64,000 bases of DNA from Istiophorus platypterus (GCA_016859345.1 CM029126.1:5402501-5466500); one strand, 5' to 3'. Positions 23,994 to 38,249 are shown, counted from the stretch's first letter. Numbers and translations: made by a program. Notes: generated from the letters alone by a model not told the origin.

Positions 23994-26764
23994 CTGGACC
24001 AGGTGCCCATAGAATTCATTTATATCTTTGTTTTTTGCACAATTTGTAAAATGCTTACATCGTGAAAATCGACTTATTACCACATGCACAAAAAGCTTTG
24101 AATCAAAAAAATAACATCCCAGCAGTCCCCTAAACCAATAAATTCAAACTAATGGTGAAATGTTACACTACACATACTCAGTTTATGGGACCGTTGTAGC
24201 TCCAGAAGACCAGCTGACTCTGGCTATCCCTAATAACATCTTGTATTTTATTAAAATGGTCATATCTATGAGAGGAATAGACTGAAAAAAGTGTGTTTGC
24301 TCTTTTTTTTTTGCAATCTAACACAAGGTCTGGCTTTGAGTTTTTGGACGAGGCATCGTCTCTGGCTACCAGAGGTGACACCACGGGAGCTGACTGTCCT
24401 TGTGTGTGTTGTTTAGTCCTTGTAGATAACGCTAATTAGCCAGTTGTGCAAATCACACCGACGAAGACAAGCAGAAACAGTACGGGCACATTCATTATTT
24501 TTTTTAATTTTATTAAAAATTGTATAAAGAAATGACAATTTGTTGACGGTATAATGTAGTTACATATATGGGATAAATTGCATTTTTTTAAATTAGTGTA
24601 ATGACGATATCCCTGTAGGTTGGGAAGGTCCTTCGTCACTCTTGCTGACTTGCATATTAAGATCTAAAAAAAAAAAAATTAAGACATTTCAACCATGTTT
24701 TTTTGGGAAATAAAATTAAGACTTTTTTTTCTTTTTTTTTTTTGTCCATTTCACCCCATCTTTAGTCTGACTTCAGCGTGGGAACTAAATGTACAGCGTG
24801 GGATCTTAAGATAAGACATGTCCCTGATCTGGTTTCACCTAAAAATTACACCGCTTCTGTCTGAGCTTTGGAGCTTTAAAAATGGACTACAAAGCAACAA
24901 AAAAGTAATTTGATTTAGCAGCTTTTGCAGGACTGCGGATTGTTTGGAACTGTTTGGGTGGACGGCCAGCTGCTAAACAGATTTTATTGGTTTGGGAGGA
25001 CTGCACAGCTGGATCTGTGGATGCTTTCGTATGGTTTTTTTTTCCCCCACCACTTTTCTTCATTGGAATCCATTGAAATAGGAAACCACAAACATGTTTT
25101 GCAAGCCTGCAGAGGCTGAGCATTTGATACCCTGAACCTTTCTTGGGTACAGGTGAGTTGGGACGGGGTTATCTGCGCATATGAGTGTGTGGGAGTGGAA
25201 GGGAGGGGCACCGTGAAGGGAAATCGGATCAAACAGGTGTCACAGTTAAAGAAAAAAAAAATGTCGTAGTACTAGGGACCTCTGTTTTATCTATTTTTAA
25301 TATGTGTTGCTTTGTTTGAGGTGTAACATACTAGCAAAAGAAAAAAAATCTAGATGAAAACTTTGCTACCTAAGGAATAAAACAACTGAAAAGTCATGCA
25401 CATGATGCAAGACGATCCCGTATCCCAGCTGTCAGTGCTCCAAACCCCACGCTGCAAACTTGACAGACGGTGCAGAATTCTGACCATGACTTTTCCTTGC
25501 ATGATATTTCTGATTTCACATGATTACATAAGTCAGCGTTACATACATGTAGACTCAACTTTTAATGTCAGGCGCTTTTGCTGTGGCTGACCTTTAAATC
25601 TGGGCCCTTAATGTGCAGTAAATTCACCACCGACGGGCAAACCTGCGCGGTTTTTCCTCTTCTTCCATCAACACTTGAAAAGACCTGCCAACATGAGCGG
25701 AGCCGGCTGCTGTGGATCCGTGAGCTGGCAGCCTATCAGGCCGTAGCTGACTGTAGTTATTGCATCTTTACCCAGATTCCGAACTGAACCTGACCGATCT
25801 ATCAGATGGGTCCGGGGAAAAAGTCAGTAAGGGGCAGATTTTTTTGCCGCTTAAATCTGCCTTTTTAGTGGTAAACTGTGCGGCAATTTACAGCAGGATA
25901 ATATAGAGCAGCATAATTAGCTGCTTCATTGCCTCTCTAAGGGACAAGAGGTCATTTAGAGTGTTATGACAATAGAAGCGCTTTTTGCGTCAGTGTGAGC
26001 TGGAGTTCGTCTGCAGGGAGACAACTGAGAAACCTTGTGATTCAGTTGCTGGGAAAAGTGACACCCCCTCCTCGCCCCCCACAAAGACGCCTGGGCTTGT
26101 GTTTGAGGAGAAAGCTGCTGAATCATCTGGCTGTCTTGCCTTCGCCCCGAACTGCAAATGAATACAGATGGTTTGCCACATTGCTGTGTTCTTTCGGACA
26201 TGGACACGGGGGCGTCCTGAAAATCAGGGCATTCGCTTTATGAGGCTGCCCGAGCGCTTGGTTCGATCGATACACCGTCTGAGCGACGCTACACTTTGCT
26301 TAACCGTTTTAATTGCTATTGAATATTTCACTGAGTTGTGTGTTTTAGCCTGTGCAAACAATGGGTTAGTAATCATACAGGAAATCAGCCGCTAGATGTT
26401 GGAAGTTGTTGGGATTTTGTTTTTTAACCAGAGTTAAACCGAATTCAAAGGCTTGGTTTAGCCTGAGTTAAATGGGACTGAGCCATCAACTCTTTGAGGG
26501 TCACGTTCGAATACCTTTGTGTTGTAGAGTTTTTGGCCTCTGCCTGTTGTCGGACTTAGTTCATCCATGTCCACCACCAATGCTCTTCAGGTTTGACAGT
26601 TAGATGAAAGACCAGCAATCTGTTTTATCTGCGATATGGCAGCTGCTCAAAGAATTTGCATGCATCAAAAATTGCTTTGGACTATTTGGACTATTGGACT
26701 ATTTGGACTATTTCAATCAGCCATGTATCAGATGTACCAGTTCCTTCTGAATCTGCACATACTC

Positions 26765-27060
26765 TACATTCGTGGTCCCCAGGCAATGAATCCTAAAGAC
26801 GTAAGTGAGGTTGACTGAGTTTTTTTTTTTTATGTGAAATGGATGAGAATGGATGGATTACGATGAAATGTAGCACACACATTCATCTCCCACCTCAAGA
26901 CAAATTGTAATAACCTTGGTGATCCTCTGTTTTGTTTTGTTTTTTTTCCTCTGGATCAAAATTTAAGTTTTGTCAATGCTTTGTTTTATACGGCCAAGTC
27001 CTGCAAACCGAATGATGTTCCCATCCGCCTCTGCTTTGGTTTGTGTTTAGTGGTAATTTT
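26765..27060. mobile_element. degenerate teleost interspersed repeat
   Basis: GTGGTCCCCAGGCAATGAATCC (interrupted), GATGGATTACGATGAAATGT and CTTGGTGATCCTCTG match a fish repeat whose fragments also occur at about 31960-32250, 36140-36560 and 57780-58010, with the shared theme 'TTTTGTACAGACA..CATGGTCCCCAGAGGATGAA'. Assigned from memory; the ends are unclear. Confidence 0.4.
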
Positions 27061-27984
27061 TTGCTAAAACACTCACCGCTTTTAGCACCCCTGTGCCCAA
27101 GTAGAACCTCACAGAGCCGCTAGAGCTGCTCTTTTGTCGTTCACCATATTCACAAATGGAAATAAGACCTGTGCTGACACTCAAACTCAGCTGATTGTGA
27201 CTACGAAACACTTTTTTTTTTTCGAGTACCTGTCCAAATAACTAAATGTGACCGGGATTGAATTGTTGACTAATGCTGCTGTTACTGTAGAGGAGCTGTG
27301 GTTCGTTGAAGTGGAAATGAAGTCATGGAGAACCTTTACCCGTTCTGCACAGTATAAAAACAATTTAATCTAGGTTCATACCGTATACTTCTATATAGAG
27401 TATCTACATATTATGTATATTTTTTTATATTTCTTAGTTGTGGAAAACATGACTGGACGACTTTATTCGGGCATCAAAGGCTAAAACTCAGAATCAGATA
27501 AAGTTGAACAACATTGTGAGGGCAGAGTGTTACGTTGGAACATCCAAGGTGTTTTTCTGAGTGGAGACGAGAGTCGGACGGACCAGACACCGGCCCTCCT
27601 CCGGTGTTTGGGTGGGTGGTTACAGTCAGTCCGATGGCGCGATATCAAGTCAGTCTGACATTATTAGAAATCCGCACAAAAAAAAAAAAGGAAGAAGAAA
27701 AAAGGGCAGGAAGGCTAAACCTTCGCACCACCTGGCCGACAATCAGATCTCCCTCACTTCATCCTTTGAGATAATGTGGCTGGTTAGGGCGAGCGACATC
27801 CTGCATTCGGATTTTTATGCAAGACTGATATGTAAATGGAATGATTATATAACAGGGAAATGTCTCTCTGAGTGATGTACCCCGTGGGCTGGTGTGATAT
27901 AACGGACAGCTATATTATCATACCTCAACAACATGCATAGAGAGGAAAAAAAAAGCTGGAGAAAGCAGGCGAGCTGGGCCTCGC

Positions 27985-28200
27985 TTTGAGCGACTGCCAC
28001 CGGCTTGGCGCACGTGAGGGGTCGTCGGCCATCCGGCGCCGCGGCTCTCCGACGGCTTCAGGTGCGCTCAGTCGGCTTACGAACACGCATCCTGTCGGAC
28101 GCGTGGTCCGCGGGGATCGTCTCTGTCTGCCGTGACGAGATGAGGGGGTTTTTAAGCCTCTGCGAGGGAAGTACGCTCGCCACACACCGCACCTTCCCCT
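27985..28200. promoter_or_regulatory. CpG-dense short island
   Basis: About 200 bp have many CpG dinucleotides (for example CCGGCGCCGCGGC and GTCGGACGCGTGG) inside AT-rich intron. No simple repeat and no recognisable protein. It could be a regulatory element, a recent repeat insertion or a pseudogene scrap; composition alone cannot decide. Confidence 0.25.
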
Positions 28201-29649
28201 AAAAAGCCTTTGAAACTGATGACTTCTGAAATGTTCAACTTCTCTTCTCTCAGTGCATGATAGGTTCAGGCTGGATACGCCATTAGAATATGAATATATC
28301 TGCTGCATATAGTATCATATGTCACATGCATTTATTCGTTTTCTATAAATGCCCCAGGAATGTGTCTCGGGGCTTTTTTTTTTTTCCTGGTACTGAGAGA
28401 TTCTGACACTTTCATCGGAAAAGCTTTAGCCATTACTCATCTTCACGGCAGCTCTCTGATCTGAAAGCTCAATGATCAGCGAAATGCTGATAATCAAACA
28501 CCAGCGATCCCCAGCCAGCGGTTACTTGTCATGTGCAGATGCCGGGGGCTTGCATAGAAAACAGCCCTGCTCATTCGAAAAAAATGAAATTATAGTTTTG
28601 TATTAGAATAAAATATCAATATCATAATAAATTAATCTGTGTTTAGGGGGGAAAGCAAACATGAGTAGGGCTATGAATCGGTGTGAGCCCGATCTTTAGT
28701 ACATTTATTGTGACAATAACAACAGCTCTTATTGGCTGACTGCACAGGATGCGGCTCCAGACCTGAGGCTTGCGGCTGATAGTTTGTGAAAACTTTTTAC
28801 CAACAACAAAAGCAATGGATTTTTTTTAAAAAAGTATATTTTATGGCACTCTAAGCGACGGCAGTTCGAATGCTTTTATGTGATTAATAGCAGCCCTTGC
28901 CATCGAGGGTATATACACCTGAAAACGCCCCTCGTGCAGACTCGGCTCAGCAGTTCATCTTTTCAGAACCTTGTTTAGACAACCCGTGCTCGTTTGGCAC
29001 ATGTTTTTGCTGCCACTGTGCATCGACGCTCCTTCCCTCCGCCCGTATCATCCGCAGGAGCTTGGCTCTCTAGTGCGTGCATATACAAGCACAGCCACGG
29101 GAACCCAGGTAAACCCCGGGGGTTAAAAAAAACCCAAAAAACAAAACCTAATGATAAATATACATTGATACTCTCTACTTTAAATATTCAATTTCATTCA
29201 ATTGGGCTTGATCCAGTTTTATTCAATTTGCGGCCAGGCACAGCAATTTTCCACCAGAGTGAGAGTAACTTTTTGGTTTATGTCACATGGGAGATTATCT
29301 GTAATGTTTTGTTTTTGCCTGCAATATTCTTGCTTGTTTGAAGTGGACAGCTGGGAAAAGGTGACATTGCATATTACCGTGCGATATCTAAATCAAAAAT
29401 CAGATGACAGTTGTGGGACCGGATGCTCGTCAAGATGTGGCAGATAAGATGAGCTTGTGATCGTTAAACTCTAAATAAACGACGAGGACGATTTTCCAGA
29501 GCTTTGACTTTGATTGTTGCTTATTTAGGCTTGAATTTTTAATGTGATGAAGGAACAGTTGAGATCTGATATTAAGTTTTAAGGGGCTTCAAAGAGAAAC
29601 TTGTCACGGGCTGAAATGCAGTATTTCACTGCCTTCTCTGGTTGAAAGT

Positions 29650-30006
29650 AGGAATGTGACTAGCGATTATTTTCATTATCAATTAATCTGCAAATCATCT
29701 TTTTGATTAGTTGTTTGATCCATAAAAAAAAAAATCAAAAAACAGAGAAAAAAACAAAACCCATCACAATGTCCTATAGCACAAGGTCACTGAATGTCCA
29801 ACTGACAGTCCAAACCTGAAAATATTCAATCGATATAATGTAAGAGCAAGAGAGGCAGCTAATTCTCACATTTAAGAACCAGGAACTATCAAACATTTGG
29901 CATTTCCGCTGTAAAAATTATATAAATTATTATGTGACTATCAATTTAAATGCCAGTTCATCTTGCTTTGATCAACTCATTGATAAATCAATTGTTACAG
30001 CTCTAG
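29650..30006. mobile_element. hAT-like MITE, near full-length copy
   Basis: The left end is CTAGCGATTATTTTCATTATC followed by AATTAATCTG. The right end is TTGATAAATCAATTG followed by TTACAGCTCTAG. These are the two ends of the common fish repeat 'GCTGCAACTAACGATTATTTTC ... GTTGCAGCTCT'. Length is about 360 bp, with no coding capacity. Confidence 0.65.
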
Positions 30007-31573
30007 TTGAAAGTTTCTAAGTGTTTAAGTTAAGTCTTCTTCACCTATAGCCAGACCCAACAGTGCCCTCACGTCACCGCAGCAAAGTGAGAAGATGAAC
30101 CACAGGAGTTCTGCAAAGACTTCATTTCAAGTGGGTGTTAAGTTTATATTAAAGGATAATTCCACTTCAGTACAACTTGGATCTTCTTCTTCCCCATCAC
30201 CATGCTCACTTTCAGTTTTAACTACCAAGTAGTTTCAAAACAAAACAAAAAAACCCCTAAACCACTCATGTACAACCTTAATCGTCCGATTTTTCATGTT
30301 TCCTGACCCGCTGCACTCTGTTATTGATCCCTTCCCAGATCTCAGCAGTAACTTGGGTGAGAAAATGATGACTGCCGCGAAAAATGAGATCCAAGTCGTA
30401 ATTAACCCAGAATTATCCTCTCAATTCATAAGTGGATGTGGACGGACCAAGCCCCTTATTTTCATTCTCGCCCTTTGGTCTGATATCGCCGAGCAGTCGG
30501 CATTGATAATACATCTGTGTCCTCGTGGCACCTGCTGTTAAGTTTTTGTGGACGAATATCAGAACAGACGCAGACGCCTCTCTTATACTGTAGCTCCAAC
30601 CGGCGTGGGATGATGGAGGCTAAGATACATCTGTATACATCCTTCTGGGAAATAAACTGCTATATACAGCTGTTTTAATAAATTTAAACTCCTCCAGGAC
30701 TCTTACTATTCAGCATCACACTCTCACAAGTATCAGCCCCCCCCCCAAGTTGGCAATCATTTTTGTCACAGTAGTTTTTTGTTGTTGTTGTTGTTTTTTG
30801 TTGTTGTTTTTTGTTTTTTTGTTTTTTATGAGTGAATTTGTTCATTGACACGCTGCTTCACGCTGAGTTACACACATTCACACCTGGCAGACGCCCAGTG
30901 CATCCAGTCTTTCACCGCCGGCCACTTCACAGCTCATTCAGGCGAGAGCTCTGGGGCGATGTGTTACGTTCAGGCCCGTGTCGACGGCAGCTGCAGGTGG
31001 GAGTGTTTCTCGTTCCGTCTCCTAAAAGTTTTCTAGCTTTTCCAGCCATTTAAAACCTGCGGAGTGCATGTTACGGTATTATGAGTGAGGGACCTAAGTG
31101 CACTGCATAAAAAGTGTGTGAATAGGTCTGAAATGTGTACATGTAAATTTGTAGAGCCTCTCGACTGACGCTGGGTATCACTCCAGCCCGAATAACAAAC
31201 ATTAGAGGCCATTGGTTTTCAGTACTTTTTTTTTTTCATACAGTAACATTTTGTATGGCAACTGCTTTTGACGTGTTTTCAACATTTTTATTTTCTTTTT
31301 TTTCTAAATCAGACTGTCTCTCTAATGTACGTCGACACTTATCTCACTTGACTATATTAGGCCAATTGACACATGGTGAAGCAGCTAAAAGAAATGAAAC
31401 TTTGAAAAGGTTTATAGTCCCTGAACATGTGGGAAAAGTGTAGCCTGGATTTTTCACACACACAAAAAAAATTAAATAATAAAATATATGTAATAAAAAT
31501 GAAGACGAGGGCTTAAATTGGTGTTTCTTGCAAAAAAAAAAAAAAAAAAATCAAAAAAACAAAACTTAACTAC

Positions 31574-31575
<2 letters not shown>

Positions 31576-31632
<57 letters not shown>

Positions 31633-31642
31633 TGGGGGGGGG
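31576..31642. repeat. (GT)n microsatellite plus poly-G
   Basis: A GT tract of about 56 bp, then GGTGGGGGGGGG. Confidence 0.95.
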
Positions 31643-31959
31643 TATTTATTAAGCTGACATCATCAAGTTTTCAGTTTAGCAGGGTATTTACCACCATCTC
31701 AGATTTGGATAAAATGCAGCCAAGATTTCTGCTCAATCTTAAATAGTGTTTGAGGAGAGGATAGTTTTGGAAGCACATGCTTGTTTGCAAGGGGAAGTCA
31801 CTTCATTAGTTTAAGAGCTTAATGTCATTAGCACAACAAAAAAGTCAAGTGATTGAATGACTCCTGTGAAGAGATTATTTCTGTGAACAGATTAAAAATA
31901 TGGACTTATAAAAGGCCCAGCATAATGGCCTACTTAATACGCAGCTAGCTGGGAACTAA

Positions 31960-32250
31960 GAATTTCTGTACAAAATTTTGTGCCAAATCGTCTGGTAGAC
32001 TTTGAGATAATCATCCTTTGGGCATCATGGATCTCTCCACCACATTCCATGGCAATCTAGTCCAAAACTTGTTAAGATGTTTTACTAAAAGCTGAAAATG
32101 TCTAGTGAAAGGTGACTCTACAGGAAAAGGTTAGAGGATCCCCAAAGTCAGCAGGAGACATCCTCTGGGGACCACGAAGGTCTACACAAAACTGTGTGCC
32201 AACCCATCAGGTAGATGTTGAGATATTTCACTGGATAAATTAAGACTTTC
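31960..32250. mobile_element. degenerate teleost interspersed repeat
   Basis: Two diverged versions of the same phrase appear in tandem: CTGTACAAAATTTTGTGCCAAATCG near 31968 (quoted in part) and CTACACAAAACTGTGTGCCAACCC near 32183, each followed by a TGGTAGA or GGTAGATG then TTGAGATA motif. This is the same family as at 26.8, 36.2 and 57.8 kb. Confidence 0.45.
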
Positions 32251-32980
32251 ACCTGCTGGTGTGTCTAGAATAAAGAAGGGGAAAAACAAAAGTCCTTAGT
32301 ATTAATCCTCTGGGGACCATGAATGTTTTCAGAAAATGAGCCAAGTGGCCCTTTTTTTCTGATGTTGTCATGTCTTTTCCCCTGATGGCAAGGGGGACGA
32401 ACAGGTGGCGTCCTGGGTTCGGCTGCGTCTTTTCCCGATGTTTCCTGTTTCTTTTCCTTCGTAGAGCGTCCAGCATGTGCACGGCGCCCAGGTCGGCGCA
32501 CGTAGCTCCTGCAAACCTATGCGTTGTCTTGACAACACAGAAACACAGAATTGCTGCTGTCCAGCTGCGTCTATGTGCGACACCATCTTATAAATCCATC
32601 TCCAAATTACTCTTCAATTTGGACAATTAATTACCTGAATGCTATAATAAAAACACAGAGTATTTGCCAATTTTTATGATATGATATATCTAACAAGTAT
32701 TGTGCAGCACCACAGTCCGACTCAAGCATTTCCTTACATTGAAAAAACTTGGTCTAAGTTAAATAATTTATTCTGGTCGATGTTGAAAACTCTTGTTTCA
32801 GTCTGTCACCAAAGGAAAATGTTGTTGTATTAATCACAATGCAATAAAGTGATTGAGATGGCTTAAAAAAAAAAAATCACTGCGGGAGTCTGATGAGGGT
32901 GTGTTTTTAAATTTAGCAAGCTGTTGTTTTAGAAGACAGATGATGATGGAGGAGATTACTGGAACTTTAAACTAAAAGCG

Positions 32981-32982
<2 letters not shown>

Positions 32983-33018
<36 letters not shown>
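32983..33018. repeat. (CA)n microsatellite
   Basis: Eighteen CA units. Confidence 0.95.
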
Positions 33019-33020
<2 letters not shown>

Positions 33021-34853
33021 ACATATCTGCAAATGTACTGTGTTTTGTAGAGGGGAGAGTGACTGAAGATGCTGGTTCACACATAGAACTTATTCAGTCA
33101 AGTTCAAATGGGCAAAACTGACCAGTATTTAAAAGTGACTTTTGTTCATTTCCTCCTTCAATTTTATTAGAAAATCCTCTTTGGTCATTTGGTAAATTCT
33201 AACTCACACAACAATTTTACATTGAGGCGTCGAGCACTAAAACCTGTGAGACTCTAGTCTGTCGCAGCACTGATCGTGCCCTGAGGTGATGGTAAATTTG
33301 GAAGTGATAATTAACGAAGAAAAAAACAGGAAACAAAAAAAAAAAAAACGACAATTAAAAGGACAAGGGAGATAAATTAAGGCAAAAGTCGTATCATGTA
33401 ATAGCTCAGCTAGGATTTTACATTTCCCTCGTGGGCAAATCAGCTTTTCAGATGAATAATTCTTCTTCAAAACAGATGTTTGCAGCCTGCAGAGAAGGAG
33501 CTGAACAGCTGGACATAGTAAAGAAAAACTTTATTTCTTTCAGAAAGGAGCTTTCTCCTGATGATTAGCCGTATGTGACAATACACAAAAATGATTTGCG
33601 CCGTTATCGTCTCGCCCGACTCACGCTGTTATTCTCCCTGATCCACCATGTAGCCAAAAACATTTTGATGATTGAAAAAAAAAAACAACCTCAAACGAGA
33701 GAAGAGTAGTGCGGCCTGATTATTTTCATGTCGTTAAATGGAGCTGTGTTGCTTTTTATGGACATGCAGGGTCTGCAACCCGCTTCAAGTGTGCACTTTG
33801 AACTCACAATGTATCGATCTGCTTCCTCGTCAAACCCCCCCTGCGGGCGCTAATCCTGGGTCAGCGAGAGGTTGTTTACCGCACTTCTCGTTTTGCTAGA
33901 AAACACTAAATGCTGCTGCAGCTTCTGCTGGTCCCTTCAAAACTAAGCGCCCCGGGCTCTGGTGAGCCCCGTCAAGTATTTCAACAGAAATCCCTGAGAT
34001 CAAAAAGGAGGCGGCTGCCAGGTAACACATGGCTTTTGCTGCCCTGTAGACAGTTTCCGAACTTTGTATCATTCTCCGTCTGCCAGGGAAATAAGTCAAC
34101 TACAGATTCTGAAGTGAAGACACACATCTTCGGCGTGATAGGAGGCTTTCGGCTGAGCCGAAAAACACGTCTTTGGACTATTATACTGAAATTGTCTCTG
34201 CAAGCTTTTTTTAGAGTGGCAGGCACTGCAGGAGAAGGATCCTCCCTTTCTTATTTTCTCCAAATTGTTGGGGGAAAAACAAAGCCATGCATAATAGAAA
34301 GACAGAGTGTTATTATGGTTTGCAAGATTACAGTGAATTGAATCTCAGGCCTCGCCTCCAGATTTTTAAGGAAGAAAAATTTTGAGCTACAGCAAAAATC
34401 CTTAGAGTGTAACTCAAAGGATATAATAAAAACCAGATTTTGACAACAGTATATCACTGCCATTTATTTTCTGATTAATTTAAGGATAGGTGTGAGATTT
34501 ATCACAGAGAAAGCTAAGAGGGGAAAAATGAAGCGGTCCTCTGGGAGCGGCGTTCTCTGTTTTCAACCAAGAACAAATTAAAAACTCCTTGGAGTGATGA
34601 AATCCGCAGCCATGTAGAGTTCCCACGTAAATCCAGTTGTATCTCAATGGCAAATATCTTGAGATCTCTACATCCCTTTGAACCTACTGGTGTGTGATAT
34701 TAGTCTGCGTCTGCCTTTCACTCACTCACCTCACACAAGTGAGCCGGTCCACATACGTGCGGTACCATCGGGCGTTTTTCGGTTGGTGCTCAACAGGCTT
34801 TTTTAATTGAATTCTGCACACAGTAGCGTAATGCGGCCTGAGAGGAGAGAGGC

Positions 34854-34903
34854 GGGGGGTCGGGGGGGGGGGGGGCGCTCGAGGAAGAGGTGAAGGGGAA
34901 ATT

Positions 34904-34938
<35 letters not shown>
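34854..34938. repeat. poly-G run and (GA)n microsatellite
   Basis: Two G runs (6 and 14) at about 34854-34875 are followed by a GA tract at 34907-34938. The G runs are candidates for quadruplex formation. Confidence 0.9.
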
Positions 34939-34941
<3 letters not shown>

Positions 34942-35084
34942 GACTGAGTATTGTGGGAGAGGGTGGGAGGAGGCTGGTGTCGTCAGGCTTAAACCAGCTC
35001 TGTGTCTCACTGTCACCTCAAGGCTCTGTGCTGTTCTGTGCTGATGCACACAGTCTTCTTCACCCTGGAGTAAGACGTGGCTGT

Positions 35085-35137
35085 ATGTGTGTGTGTGTTT
35101 GTGCGTGTGCGCGCATGCATGTGCTTGTGTGTGCGCA

Positions 35138-35172
<35 letters not shown>
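35085..35172. repeat. (TG)n microsatellite, interrupted
   Basis: A TG tract with GCGCATGCATG interruptions. Confidence 0.95.
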
Positions 35173-35174
<2 letters not shown>

Positions 35175-36139
35175 CTTTAGGAAATGCCAAATCCAAGAAT
35201 GTCTTGTTGCAGTTTCACACCGCACGATGAATCTTCTTTGCAGGTTCTCAAGGAGAGAATAACATTCATCAGAATTTCAGTATCCTTAAACTTTAAAACT
35301 GACTGTGTGTTTGATCGCATGTAATCGGTTGAGTTGCACTCGTCTTCATTTTTGCCATCTGTTTGCCTAAAGAACAAAAAACAAACCTTGATGAAAATTA
35401 GATATTGTGCATTCAAGATAGAGAATTCAACTCTAGTCTTCCTGTTAGTTGTCAGTTTGGCTCGGTGGCCAGGGGTTTGGTTGCATATTCAAAATAAAGG
35501 AAAAACATCCCAGGCTGCAGTCGGAGATGACTTGTCCAGCAAAAACACTCACGAAGTCGTCAAAGCGTTGCCAAATGTCCAAACTGTGCATCTGAGCTGA
35601 TTTTTCCAAGGTCTCTGCCCAACAGTCCATCTCAGACTGTAGAATTACCTCACGGCAGATCGTTCTCTCCCACACTTGAGGAGACTGTTTCCCACAAGGA
35701 CGTACCAGAGGACCAACTCAGCCTCGTGGGATTTGATGGGTCACCTCTTCAAATCCTTCCCCATCCCTTTGCACAGCAGCCGCTCGCCGAGGCACCGATG
35801 ATTAACAAACGGCTTTGCAGTAATGGGATAGCAGAAATCGAGAGCTGCAGAGATGTTTGTTTGTGTGGGTGGACGGTGCTCCATTGGCAGGTGGCAATAT
35901 TTTAAAGGTTAAAAATGTGGGCTTTTATTTGGAAGTGCAATGACTTGAATCTGCAGAATGGTGGTGGAAAAAATATGAAATTCAGGGCAAAATAATGAAA
36001 AACAGTGACTATTGTTGATATCCCGAGGATGGCATCTAAACCTGAAGCTGCTTTGTAAATGCATAAATTTGGAGCAGAATGTTGCTGTAAAAAAAGAGGC
36101 ACAGAACTTTCTTAAAGCCGGCACAGATCACTACCAACA

Positions 36140-36560
36140 TTTCGACCTGTTGATGGCGCTAGATGAAAGTCATGAGATCGTCAAGATAATTACAATTTAT
36201 TCTGAGGGGATACGAATGCTGGTACCAAAAAAAAAAAAAAAAAAAAAAGGGACAATCCATCCAATATTGTTGAAACAAACTCGTGGCTCATTCAAGAGCC
36301 AAGGTCATTGGGATTGATCCCGTGGACACTGTGGAATCATCCATACAGTAGATATTTCATTAAAAGCCAAAAAAATTAACCTGCTTGTGGTGCTAGAGGT
36401 CGCGTCACAGAAGTCGGTAACCCCCCCCCCCAGTGAATGTCTGTACTGAAAAATTTCATAGCAACCTGTAACACAGTAACATAATAATAGAGATATTTCA
36501 GTCCGGATCCAAAGCGGTGGAAAGATTCTTTGACAGGCATATGGACGTAGATTGCAATCT
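36140..36560. mobile_element. degenerate teleost interspersed repeat
   Basis: GTTGATGGCGCTAGATGAAAG, AAGGTCATTGGGATTGAT and AATGTCTGTACTGAAAAATTTC belong to the same repeat family as at 31.96-32.25 kb, here broken by poly-A (36224-36248) and poly-C (36421-36431) runs. The ends are fuzzy. Confidence 0.45.
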
Positions 36561-36577
36561 TTAGAATCGTGCTGTCG

Positions 36578-36622
36578 GCAGTTTCATCAGCAGCAGTTTC
36601 ATCAGCAGCAGTGTCATCAGTG
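36578..36622. repeat. 15-bp tandem repeat, three units
   Basis: The unit GCAGTTTCATCAGCA occurs twice exactly and a third time as GCAGTGTCATCAG. A GATGGT trinucleotide-type array follows near 36675-36702. Confidence 0.85.
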
Positions 36623-37262
36623 TCAGTGACAGGAAGTACCCCTGATGCCAGTTTGGCAGAGTTTGAGCAGCCATGATGATGGTGATGGTGATGGTGATGA
36701 TTGTGCAGTGACAGCACAGTCTGAATTACATTTATTCATTTTCTTTGAGTTATTTTATGATTTTTTTTTTTTTTCTCTGGTGGACAAATTTTTTCAAAAC
36801 GTTTTTCAGGCCTTTTGCAATAAATAACGCCCCGTTTCGATCGTCACCTAATCGAACACAGCCACTATTACTGGCCAGGTTAAAAAAAAAAAAAAAAAGA
36901 GCCTGTGAACATGCCAGCTCATCCCACACCGGCCCAATCTACCCCTCATCATCATCATCCTGCCTTGGCATTAGGCCCCGGCCAGGTGGCGGCGTGCATG
37001 TCTCAGCCCGTCCTCCATGTTCAACCATCCATCAGCAGTCACGGAATACAAGACTTTCTCCGTGGCGCTTCTTACAATGCAACAAACCCCTCCCCACCAC
37101 CACCACCACCCCCAATCTTCATCCATTTTCTCCTTCCAGCTCTTCAGGGGCCTGGCTGTCACAGCGTGTTTCCTGTTACAACTCTTCTGGTTCCTTCCTG
37201 TGCTATCAGCGCGAAGCCTCCTCTTATCCATCCGTCTGAAACATGGATCGCGACACGAGACC

Positions 37263-37278
37263 GGGGGGGGGGGGGGGG
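37263..37278. repeat. poly-G run of 16
   Basis: An uninterrupted G run, which is a possible quadruplex site or assembly-prone spot. Confidence 0.9.
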
Positions 37279-38249
37279 CTGGTGGGCAGGACGATGTGAG
37301 ATAATTCCCATTGCAAGTTATAGGACCTGTGGTTAAAGTACTGGTTCCCTGGCAGTTGGACTCTGGGGTGTTATGAGATGACCGATGAAGTCAGAAATGT
37401 GTATCTGTCTTCATGTCCTCTGAAACTGAGTCCATGCAGCTGTTGTTTTTTTTTTTTTCCCTTTTACTTGTAATTAAATCAGCAATGTAATCTAACCACT
37501 CAAATTTAAAAAAAAAAAACTCAGCCCCTGGCATTCATTAATACGTGCGTTGACTCTGCACCAGGGAGTCATGACATGAGTCAGTGTGGCTTTGTTTTCA
37601 GTGGCGGAGAGCAAAAGAGGATCACAGGAATCTCTCACCAGGACAAAAATGACATTCTCTCATAGTGCTGTCATTTCTGATATTTCAATTTAAATATACA
37701 AAATAGCACAGCAAAATCCCGCTGCTACTGATTTCCGCTGGTCTAAATGGTGTGAAATTTTGATTGGAAAGAGAGAAAGCACCCCGTAGCTCTGTTTCCA
37801 CAGGCGGGGGAACGGACCCCCAATCTCTGCTGGAGAATCATATTAACAAGAGACTAAACCTAAGGAAGCAAAAACTAAAAGTGCAGGGTAATCCAGAGGA
37901 GCTCACATAGTTTCAATTTTGGTTTCGGCAAGTGTTTTTCTTTTTTTTCCTTTTTTTTAACCCCCTGTAAATTCTTATTTGAAAGTTTATTATTGATAAA
38001 AAAAAAAGTCTCAGTGACTCCTCTACATAGGCACAGTGGAGTCTCCTGCATAATTCAATGACAATACAACTTGCAGTGACTCCAAATCAGCAGGGACTCC
38101 AGTAAATACTCCCATGCACCCCCCCCACCATTACAACCAATATGTCATTTTTATACTTAAGTATATGTATGGATTAAACAAAGGACATATAATGTGTTCG
38201 TTTGTGAGCTTTAGAGGTGTCAGAACGGCAGAGATAGATAGACAGATAG

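Noticed and set aside
36745..37336. 164-aa and 143-aa overlapping frames with His and Pro runs
   Set aside because: They overlap in different frames, depend on CAT and CCA repeats and poly-A/G runs, and have no family match.
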